Shown: one piece after another, positions 19,101 through 27,514 of the stretch
Numbering within the stretch: position 1 is the first letter of the stretch
How the letters are laid out: every line of letters begins with the position of its first letter
From: Zobellia russellii
GTDB taxonomy: Bacteria > Bacteroidota > Bacteroidia > Flavobacteriales > Flavobacteriaceae
Direction: 5' to 3'
DNA length: 64,000 nt
Assembly (NCBI RefSeq): GCF_018728565.1
Contig: NZ_JACSOI010000003.1
Coordinates: forward strand, 496,001 to 560,000
Position numbers and translations under genes: made by a program
The notes under the pieces: generated by a model
Seen by the model: only the letters and a program-made list of their open reading frames with translations
Database searches by the model: none
Told to the model about the DNA's origin: nothing

Positions 19101-19511
19101 TGTGGACCAGCTATTTGTTTTTAAAATACCCGCTTTTTCGGTAATATCCTCAAACTCCATATTTCCTTTATTGAGGTAAAGTCTATCGTGAACTTGATTG
19201 CCGGTAAAATAAATGTCAGGAAGACCATCATTATTAATATCCCCAATAGCCACTCCAGCTCCGGTAACAAAGTTTTCATTCAACAAGTGGTTTTCCTCTG
19301 CCGTTTCCGAAAGCGTATTTGCAAAGTCAATCCCTGATTTTTCAGAAGTTACCAAGGTGAATAAAGTAGTAGCATTATCAATAGGTTTCTCTACTGATTT
19401 GTTACAAGAAGCGGAAAGGATAAATAGAACGCATACCAACATTAAAGACCATTTTCTAATCAATAGAAATAAGATTGTATTTGAACAACCTTTTATGTAC
19501 GAATGAAGCAT
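16131..19511 (-). CDS. Large FG-GAP/VCBS-repeat lipoprotein with ASPIC/UnbV domain
   Basis: About 1126 residues. After a lipobox (LSASC) come many FG-GAP/VCBS repeats with calcium-loop style DxNxDGxxD patterns (DINNDGLPDIYF, DFDNDGNLDIMV, DLDQDGDLDLVV and others). An ASPIC/UnbV module follows near the middle (LGSRVVVYKD, VHFGLGEL, VRVQWPNG-like), then a second set of repeats. Such beta-propeller lipoproteins occur beside SusC/SusD genes in marine flavobacteria and are presumed surface carbohydrate-binding or scaffold proteins; no enzyme activity is known to me. The first ATG is at 19511; a TTG two codons upstream is less likely. It is transcribed away from susC, with the inverted repeat at 19584-19625 in the shared control region. 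Confidence 0.82.
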   Translation of the reverse strand: MLHSYIKGCSNTILFLLIRKWSLMLVCVLFILSASCNKSVEKPIDNATTLFTLVTSEKSGIDFANTLSETAEENHLLNENFVTGAGVAIGDINNDGLPDIYFTGNQVHDRLYLNKGNMEFEDITEKAGILKTNSWSTGVTFADVNSDGFQDIYVCKNEQKNRDKSTNLLYINSGNGTFKEMAEHYGVDDKGFSIQASFLDYDKNGLIDLYVINQPPGYGNRQGGKKRKTGTNPMYSDKLYRNLGPDIGFIEVSPMSKTENLAFGLSVAVGDLNNDGWQDMYVANDYNEPDFYYVNNTKGAFKESLKTHFKHISNFSMGTDIADFDNDGNLDIMVLDMVAEDHKRIKTNMGGMNPKNFWNIVAEGGHYQYMFNTLQKNNGNGSFSDVAQMAGVSNTDWSWGPLIADFDNDGLKDLFVTNGIKRNMRNSDVNKKYERLLDSIDNLAKKENKKFEEVVDVLSLAKLAPEDKLQNYIYKNNGDLTFEKQNKKWGFELETLSNGAAYADLDQDGDLDLVVNNIDEKAFIYENHTVDKNMANYLRINLFPSTQTEALGSRVVVYKDTDSWQTIEVTNVRGYMSKSENTVHFGLGELMNVEKIRVQWPNGQVSELKNIRANQSLDIHQKNEEFVNTSNISIKPIFKENTVQTNLKYEHQENTFDDYQKQVLLPHKMSQFGPTIAVADVNSDGLEDFYVGGASGKSGMLFVQNTRGQFDSIPQKDFLIDKTSEDLGSLFFDIDNDGDQDLFVVSGGYEFQENSKQLQDRLYLNDGTGYFSKDKSRLPKYLESGSQVISADYDNDGDLDLFVAGRQIPGKYPSPANSILLENDNGYLKNVTEAKAPGFMNLGMVTSAQWAHINDDDRLDLIVVGEWMPITTFLQTKNGTFEPSAIKGLEKTNGWYYSVTKADMDNDGDDDFIVGNLGLNYKYKATPEHPFQVHSADFDKNGKQDIVLSYFEEGEVYPIRGRSCSVEQIPELDAKFPTFESFGDSDLKDIYGDQLNDALHLSAYTFASYYIENIDGKSFTLHELPKLAQVSSINSILAEDFDKDGHKDLLIAGNLFTSEIETTRNDAGIGLFLKGNGKGDFFPMTTAQSGFYAPFDVKNMKIIKKKGKSNILIGNNDHYLQLVEYN

Positions 19512-19583
19512 TACCAATTTTATATATAAGGGTCAAAATACGGAAACAAGTTTAATGAATCGGGTAAAATAGGACCATGCTTA

Positions 19584-19625
19584 GGTAATTATAGGTCATA
19601 AAAATCCATATGACCTATAATTACC
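19584..19625. promoter_or_regulatory. Perfect 17-bp-arm inverted repeat in the divergent susC control region
   Basis: GGTAATTATAGGTCATA (19584-19600) is exactly complementary to TATGACCTATAATTACC (19609-19625), with an 8-base spacer. It is in the 281-base region between the FG-GAP gene and susC, and has no T-run, so an operator is more likely than a terminator. Further toward susC lie TTTGATCAAATAA (19674-19686), similar to the arm of the palindrome at 2064-2107, and TAGTTTTG (19709-19716). Confidence 0.6.
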
Positions 19626-19708
19626 CGATTTTGATCAATTAGTACCGACTGCTAACTAATACAATATACTTTCTTTGATCAAATAATTATTGATTCCTCA
19701 TTAGAAGA

Positions 19709-19716
19709 TAGTTTTG
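19709..19716 (+). promoter_or_regulatory. Possible -7 box of susC
   Basis: TAGTTTTG matches the Bacteroidetes TAnnTTTG box 77 bases before the susC start. The nearest TTG lies only 16 bases upstream (19690-19692), shorter than usual, so the promoter call is tentative. Confidence 0.35.
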
Positions 19717-19792
19717 AAAGTGAAAATCCTAAATTTTCAGAGCATCTTCTGTTGTTTAATCAAAATACTAACTAACAAAAACAGACATTATT

Positions 19793-22700
19793 ATGAAAGA
19801 ATGTTTATTTAAACAACTAACAAAACGCAAGCATTGGTTGCTGTTTGGGCTTATGTTGACTTGTGTCTCTATGGGATACGCACAAGATTCCAACGTAAGT
19901 GGAACCATAACCGATGAACTTAATCAACCCATGTTCGGTGCCAATGTTTTAGTAAAAGGCACCACCAATGGTGTTGTAACGGATTTTGACGGTAATTTTA
20001 CGTTGGCCGCAAAGTCTGGGGATGTCCTGGTCATTTCTTACACAGGATATACCACAAAAGAAGTAACTGCCGAAACCGGCGTTAGCATCAACGTGCAATT
20101 ACAACCTGACTCACAATTGTTGGACGAGGTTGTTGTTATTGGTTATGGGTCAAGAAAAAAGGCCGATGTAACTGGTGCTGTAAGTACCGTAAAAACGGCT
20201 TACATAGAGCAACAAGCTTCTGCCGATGCAACAAGGGCACTTCAAGGTAGTGCAGCTGGTGTAACGGTAAATGCTTCGGCTAGACCAGGGCAGAATGCTC
20301 AGGTAAGGATTCGTGGTTTAGGTACTATTAATGGTAACGGTCCTCTCTATGTTGTTGACGGGGTTTTTGGTGCAACGCCACCACCAACTAGCCAGATTCA
20401 ATCTATGCAAGTTCTTAAAGATGCTTCCTCAACTGCTATTTACGGTTCAAGAGGTGCAAACGGTGTAATTCTTATAACCACGGTCTCTGGTAGAAAAGCG
20501 CAACCGGCAAAAGTAGATGTAAGCTTAAGAAGCGGTATGGGTACATCAACAGCAGGTTATGAATTTGTTACCGATCCTAACTTAATAGGTCAGCAGATTT
20601 GGTTAGAACAGACTAATGACGGTATTACTCCTAATCACGCTCATTTTAGTTTTGATCCTAATAATATTAGAGCTACACAGGTAAATGATTACTTATTTCC
20701 AAACGGAGCTTCAATAGGAGACCCTTCTACGAACCCGGCTTTGTACCAAGAAAGAACATATCCCATTACTTTAACTAATAAAGCTGGTACAAACTGGATG
20801 GAGGAACTGTACCAACCCGCATTAATACAGGATTTTGTAGTTTCCGTTTCGGGTGGCTCAGAAAAAACAACATATGCCTTTAGTGCAAACTACTTTAAGG
20901 AAGATGGTGTTTTACGTGATAACTCTTTTAACCGTTACGCAATTCGTTCCAACGTAGATTCTGAAATAAAGGATTGGTTGAAAATAGGTGAACGTTTGGG
21001 GGTTACCCTTAGTGAGTCTAAAGGTAATACCGTTGGTTTTAACAGTATAATTGAAACAAGCCCATTAATTCCTGTGAGAGATGTTGCTGGAAATTTTGCA
21101 GGAGGTGTTGTTGGCGGTGGATTAAATGATGGTCCTAACCCAGTTGGAAATAATTTTAGACAACGAAAAGATAAACGTACAACGTTGAACGTTACAGGTA
21201 ATGTTTTTGTTGAAGTAAAACCAGTTAAGAACCTAACGTTTAAAACGCTTTTAGGATATAATATGAATTGGTTCGCTAATCATGACCCACGTTTTGCTGA
21301 TCCAGAAAACACCAATGGTACCACAGGTCATACACTTACAGAAACAAGGAGTAATGATTTAACTTGGAACTTTACCAACACGCTTAGCTATTCAAAAACA
21401 TTTAACGATAAGCACAACTTAGATGTGTTGTTAGGAACGGAATCTACCCGTTTTAATTATGATCAAATTAGTGCCGGGAGAGAAAGTTTTATTTCTACGG
21501 ATGATGATTTCTTTTTGTTGAGTTCCGGTTCGGAAAATCAAACAAACGGTTCTCAAGCCGCTGCATGGGCACTGAATTCATATTTCGCAAGACTGTACTA
21601 TTCTTATGATGATAAATACATGGTTGAAGCTACGGTAAGACGTGATGGATCATCTAGATTTGGTGCCAATAATAGATGGGGTAATTTCCCCGCAATATCC
21701 GGTGGTTGGGTTGTGTCAAGAGAAAACTTCTTGGCAGATAGCAGCTGGTTAAATTACTTAAAACTTAGAGCAGGTTGGGGACAATCAGGTAACGATCAAA
21801 TAGGAAATTACAATGGTTTTAGCACCTTCGGTTCTGATTTGGGAAGCTCTTTTTACGGCCTTGGTGGTTCGGATAATACTATTAAACAAGGTTTCCAGTC
21901 TACCGCAATCGGTAATCCTGATGCAAAATGGGAAACTACAACCTCAACAAACTTCGCTGTTGATGCAACTTTGTTCACTCATGTAAACCTTACCGTAGAC
22001 TTATGGAGAAAGGATACGCAAGACATGTTGTTCCCAATAGCTATTCCTGCAGTAGAAGGTTTTGCTACGGCGCCAAGTGTAAATATTGGAGACATGGAAA
22101 ACAAAGGTGTTGATATTGAACTAAGTTATAATGGAGGTGGCTCTGAAGAAGGAGACTTTAAATATAATGTGGGTGTAATTTTCTCTACCTACAAGAACAC
22201 TGTTAAAAAACTTAGTGGTAATGAAGATGAATTTATTACAGGTAGAAGTCAAAGAGCTCAGACCTATTCAAGAGTAGAGCAAGGAAGAGCATTTCCGGAA
22301 TTTTATGGCTATATTGTAGATGGTATTTTCCAGACTCAAGCAGAAGCAGATGCCCATCCAGAAAATGGTACTTACAATCAACCGGGTAATCTTAAGATTA
22401 GGGATTTCGATGGTAGTGGTGACATTACTCCTGATGATAGAACCTTTATAGGAAATCCAAATCCGGATTTCACCGCGGGTCTTAACTTGGGAATGGAGTA
22501 CAAAGGTTTTGATTTTAGAGCAAGCTTATATACGAGCCAAGGTAATGACGCTATTAACTACTATAACCGTTTTACCAGATACGGATTGTTTCAAGGACCG
22601 AAAAGTGCAGACCGTTTATATAGATCTTGGGGTAGCCCATATTTAGATAACAATGCAGATGCAGTATTGCCAAAAGCTTCTTCTCAGACCAGTTTTGAGC

Positions 22701-22993
22701 AGAATACACATTCAGATTTAGTTGAAGATGCATCTTATATACGCTTGCAGAATGCACAGATAGGGTTTAATGTGCCGCAACGCATATTGGACAAGACAAG
22801 CCTTACTAAAATGAGAATCTATGTTATGGGAACAAATTTGTTCACTATAACGGATTACTCTGGTCTTGATCCGGAAATAGCTTTGTATAATGATCCTGAT
22901 TCTAACTTCTCTAGTGATATAGATAGAGGTTTGGATTTGGGTACTTGGCCTTCCCCAAGACAGATCATTTTTGGTCTTAACATCTCATTATAA
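19793..22993 (+). CDS. susC: SusC/RagA TonB-dependent outer membrane transporter
   Basis: A 1066-residue SusC-type protein. A signal peptide (ends near SMGYAQ) is followed by a carboxypeptidase-D-like regulatory domain (SGTITDELNQPMFGANVLVKG), the LDEVVVIGYGS segment, the plug (IRGLGTINGNGPLYVVDGV, GSRGANGVILITT) and a 22-strand barrel. It imports oligosaccharides across the outer membrane using TonB energy, together with the SusD encoded 20 bases downstream. Position beside two GH117 genes, GH2 and the FG-GAP lipoprotein suggests agar-type oligosaccharides, but the ligand is not readable from sequence. It is divergently transcribed from the FG-GAP gene. Length is normal. Confidence 0.93.
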   Translation: MKECLFKQLTKRKHWLLFGLMLTCVSMGYAQDSNVSGTITDELNQPMFGANVLVKGTTNGVVTDFDGNFTLAAKSGDVLVISYTGYTTKEVTAETGVSINVQLQPDSQLLDEVVVIGYGSRKKADVTGAVSTVKTAYIEQQASADATRALQGSAAGVTVNASARPGQNAQVRIRGLGTINGNGPLYVVDGVFGATPPPTSQIQSMQVLKDASSTAIYGSRGANGVILITTVSGRKAQPAKVDVSLRSGMGTSTAGYEFVTDPNLIGQQIWLEQTNDGITPNHAHFSFDPNNIRATQVNDYLFPNGASIGDPSTNPALYQERTYPITLTNKAGTNWMEELYQPALIQDFVVSVSGGSEKTTYAFSANYFKEDGVLRDNSFNRYAIRSNVDSEIKDWLKIGERLGVTLSESKGNTVGFNSIIETSPLIPVRDVAGNFAGGVVGGGLNDGPNPVGNNFRQRKDKRTTLNVTGNVFVEVKPVKNLTFKTLLGYNMNWFANHDPRFADPENTNGTTGHTLTETRSNDLTWNFTNTLSYSKTFNDKHNLDVLLGTESTRFNYDQISAGRESFISTDDDFFLLSSGSENQTNGSQAAAWALNSYFARLYYSYDDKYMVEATVRRDGSSRFGANNRWGNFPAISGGWVVSRENFLADSSWLNYLKLRAGWGQSGNDQIGNYNGFSTFGSDLGSSFYGLGGSDNTIKQGFQSTAIGNPDAKWETTTSTNFAVDATLFTHVNLTVDLWRKDTQDMLFPIAIPAVEGFATAPSVNIGDMENKGVDIELSYNGGGSEEGDFKYNVGVIFSTYKNTVKKLSGNEDEFITGRSQRAQTYSRVEQGRAFPEFYGYIVDGIFQTQAEADAHPENGTYNQPGNLKIRDFDGSGDITPDDRTFIGNPNPDFTAGLNLGMEYKGFDFRASLYTSQGNDAINYYNRFTRYGLFQGPKSADRLYRSWGSPYLDNNADAVLPKASSQTSFEQNTHSDLVEDASYIRLQNAQIGFNVPQRILDKTSLTKMRIYVMGTNLFTITDYSGLDPEIALYNDPDSNFSSDIDRGLDLGTWPSPRQIIFGLNISL

Positions 22994-23013
22994 AACATAA
23001 AATTGCAAAAAAA

Positions 23014-24765
23014 ATGAAAAATAATATAGTTATAAAAACGGGATTGCTCGCTATGGTCACGGCCCTTTCATGGTCGTGCGGAGAGGAGTTTCTTGAAGAA
23101 AAACCAAAAGGAGCTGTAAGTGAGGAAATATTAACCAACGCAGATGGCGTAGACCTTTTGCTCGTTGGGGCTTATTCTAGGATAGATGGGTATTCTGCTG
23201 GTGAAGCAGGCGGTCAGGGAGAAGCATCTGCAACCAACTGGGTTTGGGGAGATGTACCATCTGATGATATGCACCGTGGCGATCAAACTGGGGGGTGGAG
23301 TCCAATTAACCTTATTGAAAGATATGAGACAGATGCGGCCAATCCATGGATAGAAGGTTTATGGGCGGCAAATTATGATGCCATTGCCAGAGCTAATGAT
23401 GCTATTCGTGTTCTTAAAAAAGCGGGAGAGAATGTAGACCCCGCAGATGCCATACAATTAGAGGCGGAAGCACGTTGGTTGCGCGCATGGTTCCATTTTC
23501 AATTGCGTAATAAAATTGAGAAGATTCCATACATAACGGAAGATGTTGTTGCAAGTGAAGTGACCAATAACGAGGAAGTATGGGACAAAATTGAAGCCGA
23601 TATTAAGTGGGGAATAGATAATGGTATGGCCGAAGATGTTGAAATAGGACGTGCCTCTCGTTGGGCCGCCAAAGCGCTTTTGGCACGTGTTCATATGTTT
23701 CAACAAGAGTTTGCCGAAGCAAAACCTTATTTGGATGATATTATTGATAACGGTCCTTTTCAATTAATGGATCATTACTATGATAATTTTGACGAGGAAA
23801 AACAAAATAATGCTGAGAGTATTTTTGAAGTTCAGTATACGGTGAACGATGGTGCAGGCGATGCCAATAGTGGAGCGGACCACAGAACTTTGTTTCCTAG
23901 AGGTAGTGAAGTTGGGTCATGTTGTTCGTATAGTGCACCAAGTTTTGATTTGTTCAACGCATTTAAAACAGATGCGGACGGTCTACCGTTGTTAGATAAT
24001 TTTCAAGATGACCTTTTATTGGAAGATTACGGACTGTTGGATACTGAACCTTTTACACCCACTGATGTTTCTTTAGATCCAAGAGTAGATTGGAGCATTG
24101 GTAGGCGTGGTATTCCTTTCTTGGATTGGGGACCAATGTCCGGTAGTGATTGGATGTTGGATCAAGCAGGGATGGGACCTTTCTTAAACAAGAAAATTAT
24201 GTTCTATAAGAGAAACAAAGGAGTTATATCCATTTCTAGTCCAATTTGGTCAAATGGTCTTAACGGGAATAACTGGCGTTTGTTTAGACTGAGTCATATC
24301 ATTTTGTGGAGAGCGGAAGTAGCTATGGAAGAAAATGACCTTGGTAGGGCAAGAGACTTGGTAAATGAGATACGTGAACGTGCTCAAGACGATTTAGTAA
24401 TGGGTAAAGTAAACAATACAACTTTTGAAAGTGATGCTGAATTGGATATTGATGAAGATCAACCTGCGGCCAATTACAATCTTGGTCTGTACCCTTCATT
24501 TCCAAATCAAGAGTATGCTAGAAAAGCTATATATCATGAAATGCGTCTAGAATTTGCTTTGGAAGGAATGCGTTTCCAAGACTTGGTAAGATGGGGAATA
24601 GATGATGTTACCATCAATAAATATCTAGACTCTGAGTTAAGTAACGAAAAGCTACCATGGTTACAAGGTTCTACTTACACTGCAGGACAAGATGATCACT
24701 GGCCTGTACCACAAACCCAGATAGATTTACAGCCTGGTGTATTAACGCAAGACCCAGCTTATTAA
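23014..24765 (+). CDS. susD: SusD/RagB glycan-binding lipoprotein
   Basis: A 583-residue SusD-family lipoprotein. The lipobox is SWSCGEEFLEEKPKG, after which the TPR-rich N-terminal half contains WLRAWFHFQLRN and ARANDAI-type helices. The C-terminal SusD region ends with ALEGMRFQDLVRW and WPVPQTQIDLQPG. It caps the SusC barrel and binds the incoming oligosaccharide. It lies 20 bases after susC and is followed by an intrinsic terminator, so the pair forms one unit. Family assignment is firm; the glycan is inferred from the locus. Confidence 0.92.
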   Translation: MKNNIVIKTGLLAMVTALSWSCGEEFLEEKPKGAVSEEILTNADGVDLLLVGAYSRIDGYSAGEAGGQGEASATNWVWGDVPSDDMHRGDQTGGWSPINLIERYETDAANPWIEGLWAANYDAIARANDAIRVLKKAGENVDPADAIQLEAEARWLRAWFHFQLRNKIEKIPYITEDVVASEVTNNEEVWDKIEADIKWGIDNGMAEDVEIGRASRWAAKALLARVHMFQQEFAEAKPYLDDIIDNGPFQLMDHYYDNFDEEKQNNAESIFEVQYTVNDGAGDANSGADHRTLFPRGSEVGSCCSYSAPSFDLFNAFKTDADGLPLLDNFQDDLLLEDYGLLDTEPFTPTDVSLDPRVDWSIGRRGIPFLDWGPMSGSDWMLDQAGMGPFLNKKIMFYKRNKGVISISSPIWSNGLNGNNWRLFRLSHIILWRAEVAMEENDLGRARDLVNEIRERAQDDLVMGKVNNTTFESDAELDIDEDQPAANYNLGLYPSFPNQEYARKAIYHEMRLEFALEGMRFQDLVRWGIDDVTINKYLDSELSNEKLPWLQGSTYTAGQDDHWPVPQTQIDLQPGVLTQDPAY

Positions 24766-24803
24766 TAAGGGTTAAAAATAAACTAGTTGAGTTAGTTGTT
24801 TGA

Positions 24804-24845
24804 AAACGGTGGCAGACTTTTAGGTCTGCTGCCGTTTCTTTTTTC
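24804..24845 (+). terminator. Intrinsic terminator after susD
   Basis: AAACGG-T-GGCAGAC pairs with GTCTGCTGCCGTTT around a TTTTAG loop with one mismatch, followed by CTTTTTTC. It separates susCD from the MFS/dehydratase pair. Confidence 0.82.
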
Positions 24846-25014
24846 TAACTAAATTCTTGTAATTGAATTTATTTTAAACAGAAATATTTTATTCCAAGAA
24901 ATATTAATTGTTATCTTGACACTTTTTTTGATTGGGCTGTAAAATTATCCTGTTATAGTTTTTGAAAGGTTAATTTTTAATCGCTCGTATTTCTAAATAA
25001 TTGAACCAAAATTC

Positions 25015-26319
25015 ATGATTGACTTAAACCAAAAGGAGAATTCTTCACGAAAACGTTACAATATACTAGCCATGATTTTTATTACGGTGGTCATAAATTA
25101 TCTAGATCGAAGTAATATTTCGGTTGCCGCTTTTGCCATGAAAGAAGATATGGGGCTTAGCAATGTGCAAATGGGGTATGTTTTTTCGGCTTTTGGCTGG
25201 ACTTATGCTTGTCTTCAGATTCCAGGTGGTATTGTTGCTGATAAACTCCCTACACGAATCTTATACTCTGCAATAATGGCTTTATGGTCCGTTGCAACAC
25301 TTATACAGGGTATGGTAAGCTCTTTTGCAGCATTACTAGGCTTGCGCGCCAGTATAGGCGTATTTGAAGCGCCTTCCTACCCGATCAATAATTTAGTGGT
25401 TACCAGATGGTTTCCTGAAAATGAAAGGGCATCTGCTATTGCCGTGTACACATCAGGCCAATTCTTGGGGCTTGCTTTCCTAACACCCGTTCTTGTGGCT
25501 ATCCAAAATTATTTTGGTTGGAGAGGACTCTTTATTATTTCCGGTATTATAGGCCTAGTATGGGCGGCAATATGGTATTTTTTCTACAGAAACCCACAAG
25601 ACCACAAATCCATAAGCCAGAAAGAGTTGGAGTATATTGAAAAAGGTGGTGGACTGATTGGTAAGAACGATGTAAAAAAAGAAGAGAAGAAAAAATTTGA
25701 TTGGCACGATTTTAAACAGGCTTTTATCTACAGAAAGTTGTGGGGGCTATATATTGGTCAATTTTGTTTAGGAGCAACCACCATATTTTTTCTTACCTGG
25801 TTCCCAACATACTTGGTAGAATTTAGAGGATTAGATTTCCTGAAATCAGGATTTTTGGCGTCAATTCCATTTTTGGCGGCCTTTTTTGGAGTACTCCTTT
25901 CAGGATTCTCTTCTGATTTTATGATTAAAAAAGGGTATTCCGTTGAAATTTCAAGAAAGACTCCCATCATTATTGGTATGTTGCTCTCTACTTGTATAAT
26001 AGGGGCCAATTATACAGAGAGCACATTTTTTGTCATATTATTTTTGGCCATTGCATTTTTTGGAAATGGTCTCGCCAGCATAGCATGGGTCTTTATTTCA
26101 CTCATGGCTCCAAAGAAACTCATAGGGCTTACCGGTGGTGCTTTTAATTTTATAGGCGGACTTGCAGGAATAGTTGTTCCCATTGTTATTGGGTATTTGG
26201 TAGAGGATGGAGATTTTAGTCCAGCACTATTCTTTATTGGTGGTATAGCATTGCTTGGTTTTATATCTTACACCTTTATTGTGGGTAAGGTTGAGCGTAT
26301 CGTACCAAAATCAAAATAA
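25015..26319 (+). CDS. MFS anion:cation symporter-type permease (hexuronate/galactonate class)
   Basis: A 434-residue major facilitator protein with twelve hydrophobic helices. The N-terminal pattern ITVVINYLDRSNISVAAFAM, then FSAFGWTYACLQIPGG and ADKLPTR, is typical of the ExuT/DgoT (anion:cation symporter) family, which carries hexuronates and sugar acids such as galactonate. It lies 27 bases before a galactonate-dehydratase-like gene, which suggests it imports the substrate of that enzyme. Family identity is strong, and sugar-acid specificity is an inference from family and neighbour. Confidence 0.82.
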   Translation: MIDLNQKENSSRKRYNILAMIFITVVINYLDRSNISVAAFAMKEDMGLSNVQMGYVFSAFGWTYACLQIPGGIVADKLPTRILYSAIMALWSVATLIQGMVSSFAALLGLRASIGVFEAPSYPINNLVVTRWFPENERASAIAVYTSGQFLGLAFLTPVLVAIQNYFGWRGLFIISGIIGLVWAAIWYFFYRNPQDHKSISQKELEYIEKGGGLIGKNDVKKEEKKKFDWHDFKQAFIYRKLWGLYIGQFCLGATTIFFLTWFPTYLVEFRGLDFLKSGFLASIPFLAAFFGVLLSGFSSDFMIKKGYSVEISRKTPIIIGMLLSTCIIGANYTESTFFVILFLAIAFFGNGLASIAWVFISLMAPKKLIGLTGGAFNFIGGLAGIVVPIVIGYLVEDGDFSPALFFIGGIALLGFISYTFIVGKVERIVPKSK

Positions 26320-26346
26320 ACTCAAACACTAGTAAATACAAATTTT

Positions 26347-27507
26347 ATGAAAATATCAGCTATTAAAACTTTTCCTATCAACGTAGGTTTTGGGAGCCAG
26401 TTGGTCGTTAAGGTCGAAACCGATTCAGGAATCTACGGTTGGGGCGCTTCGGGGCTTTCCGGAAGGGAATTGGCGGTTATAGGTGCAATAGAACATTTTA
26501 AAGGTTTCTTGATAGGTAAGGATGCACGCAATATTGGTGCACTTTGGCAAGAAATGTACAGAGGGCAATATTTTGAAGGCGGAAGGGTGCTTACAGCGGC
26601 TATTTCAGCTATAGATATTGCACTGTACGATATAAAGGGAAAAGCTTTGGGCGTACCCGTATACGAGCTCTTGGGAGGGAAACATCGCGACCATGTAGAC
26701 TGTTTTGCTTCGGTTCGTTTTAGAACACGCGAAGAGCTTTTTGAGTATTCTAAAATATGTATAAAAGAGGGTTGGAACATGTTGCGTTTGGCTCCTGCAG
26801 AATTTGAAGCAGAAGGCGATAAGGAACTTTTTGAACCACGAGAATCTATTGCTGTTATAGCGGAATGGCTTACGGACTTAAGAAGAGAAGTCGGTTCTGC
26901 AGTAACCATTGGTATAGATTACCATACGCGTCTTACTCCTGCGCAGACCTATTCATTTATAAAACGAATGCCACCGGGAACGTTGGATTATATTGAAGAA
27001 CCTATTCGCGATGAAAATCCGGAAGCCTATGAGAATCTTAGGAAAATGGTTGATATACCTTTTACGATAGGAGAGGAATTTTCAAGTAAATGGCAGTTTT
27101 TACCATTTTTAGAACGAAATTTAACTCAATATGCGCGTATTGATATTTGTAATGTAGGTGGAATTACCGAGGCCATGAAAGTAGCGAGTTTAGCGGAAGC
27201 ACATTACATTGATTTGATGCCCCATAACCCATTAGGGCCTATATGTACAGCTGCTACCATTCACATGGCGGCCGCTAGCCCTAACTTTGGTTGGTTAGAA
27301 GAAATGAATACACCTGCACAATATATGGGTACGGATGCTCCGGAATTTTATCCGGTACGTCCTATTTTGGATGGACCAACTTATCCTGTATTGGATACAC
27401 CGGGATTGGGAGTGGAGTTCAATGAGGAATTAGCTTTGGAAAAAGGTTTTAAACCTATTGAAATTCCAAGACTAAGACGCAAAGATGGTTCGTTTACCAA
27501 CTGGTAA
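26347..27507 (+). CDS. Enolase-superfamily sugar-acid dehydratase, galactonate dehydratase-like
   Basis: A 386-residue mandelate racemase-family enzyme. Active-site positions resemble those of DgoD-type dehydratases: Asp191 and His193 (GIDYHTRL), Glu217 (YIEEP), Glu243 (GEEF), Asp266, and His293 in DLMPHNPLGPI. The product would be a 2-keto-3-deoxy sugar acid. It is distinct from the enzyme encoded at 8799-9893, which has a KxK/DxN pattern, so the locus has two enolase-superfamily members for different substrates. It is probably co-transcribed with the upstream permease. It converges with the CBM9-like gene, the two stops being only 7 bases apart. Related gluconate or arabinonate dehydratases cannot be excluded. 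Confidence 0.75.
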   Translation: MKISAIKTFPINVGFGSQLVVKVETDSGIYGWGASGLSGRELAVIGAIEHFKGFLIGKDARNIGALWQEMYRGQYFEGGRVLTAAISAIDIALYDIKGKALGVPVYELLGGKHRDHVDCFASVRFRTREELFEYSKICIKEGWNMLRLAPAEFEAEGDKELFEPRESIAVIAEWLTDLRREVGSAVTIGIDYHTRLTPAQTYSFIKRMPPGTLDYIEEPIRDENPEAYENLRKMVDIPFTIGEEFSSKWQFLPFLERNLTQYARIDICNVGGITEAMKVASLAEAHYIDLMPHNPLGPICTAATIHMAAASPNFGWLEEMNTPAQYMGTDAPEFYPVRPILDGPTYPVLDTPGLGVEFNEELALEKGFKPIEIPRLRRKDGSFTNW

Positions 27508-27514
27508 CATATTT

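Noticed and set aside
26433-26909. Minus-strand 158-codon frame opposite the dehydratase gene
   Set aside because: Antisense shadow; low-complexity Ser/Pro-rich translation and no promoter-like leader.
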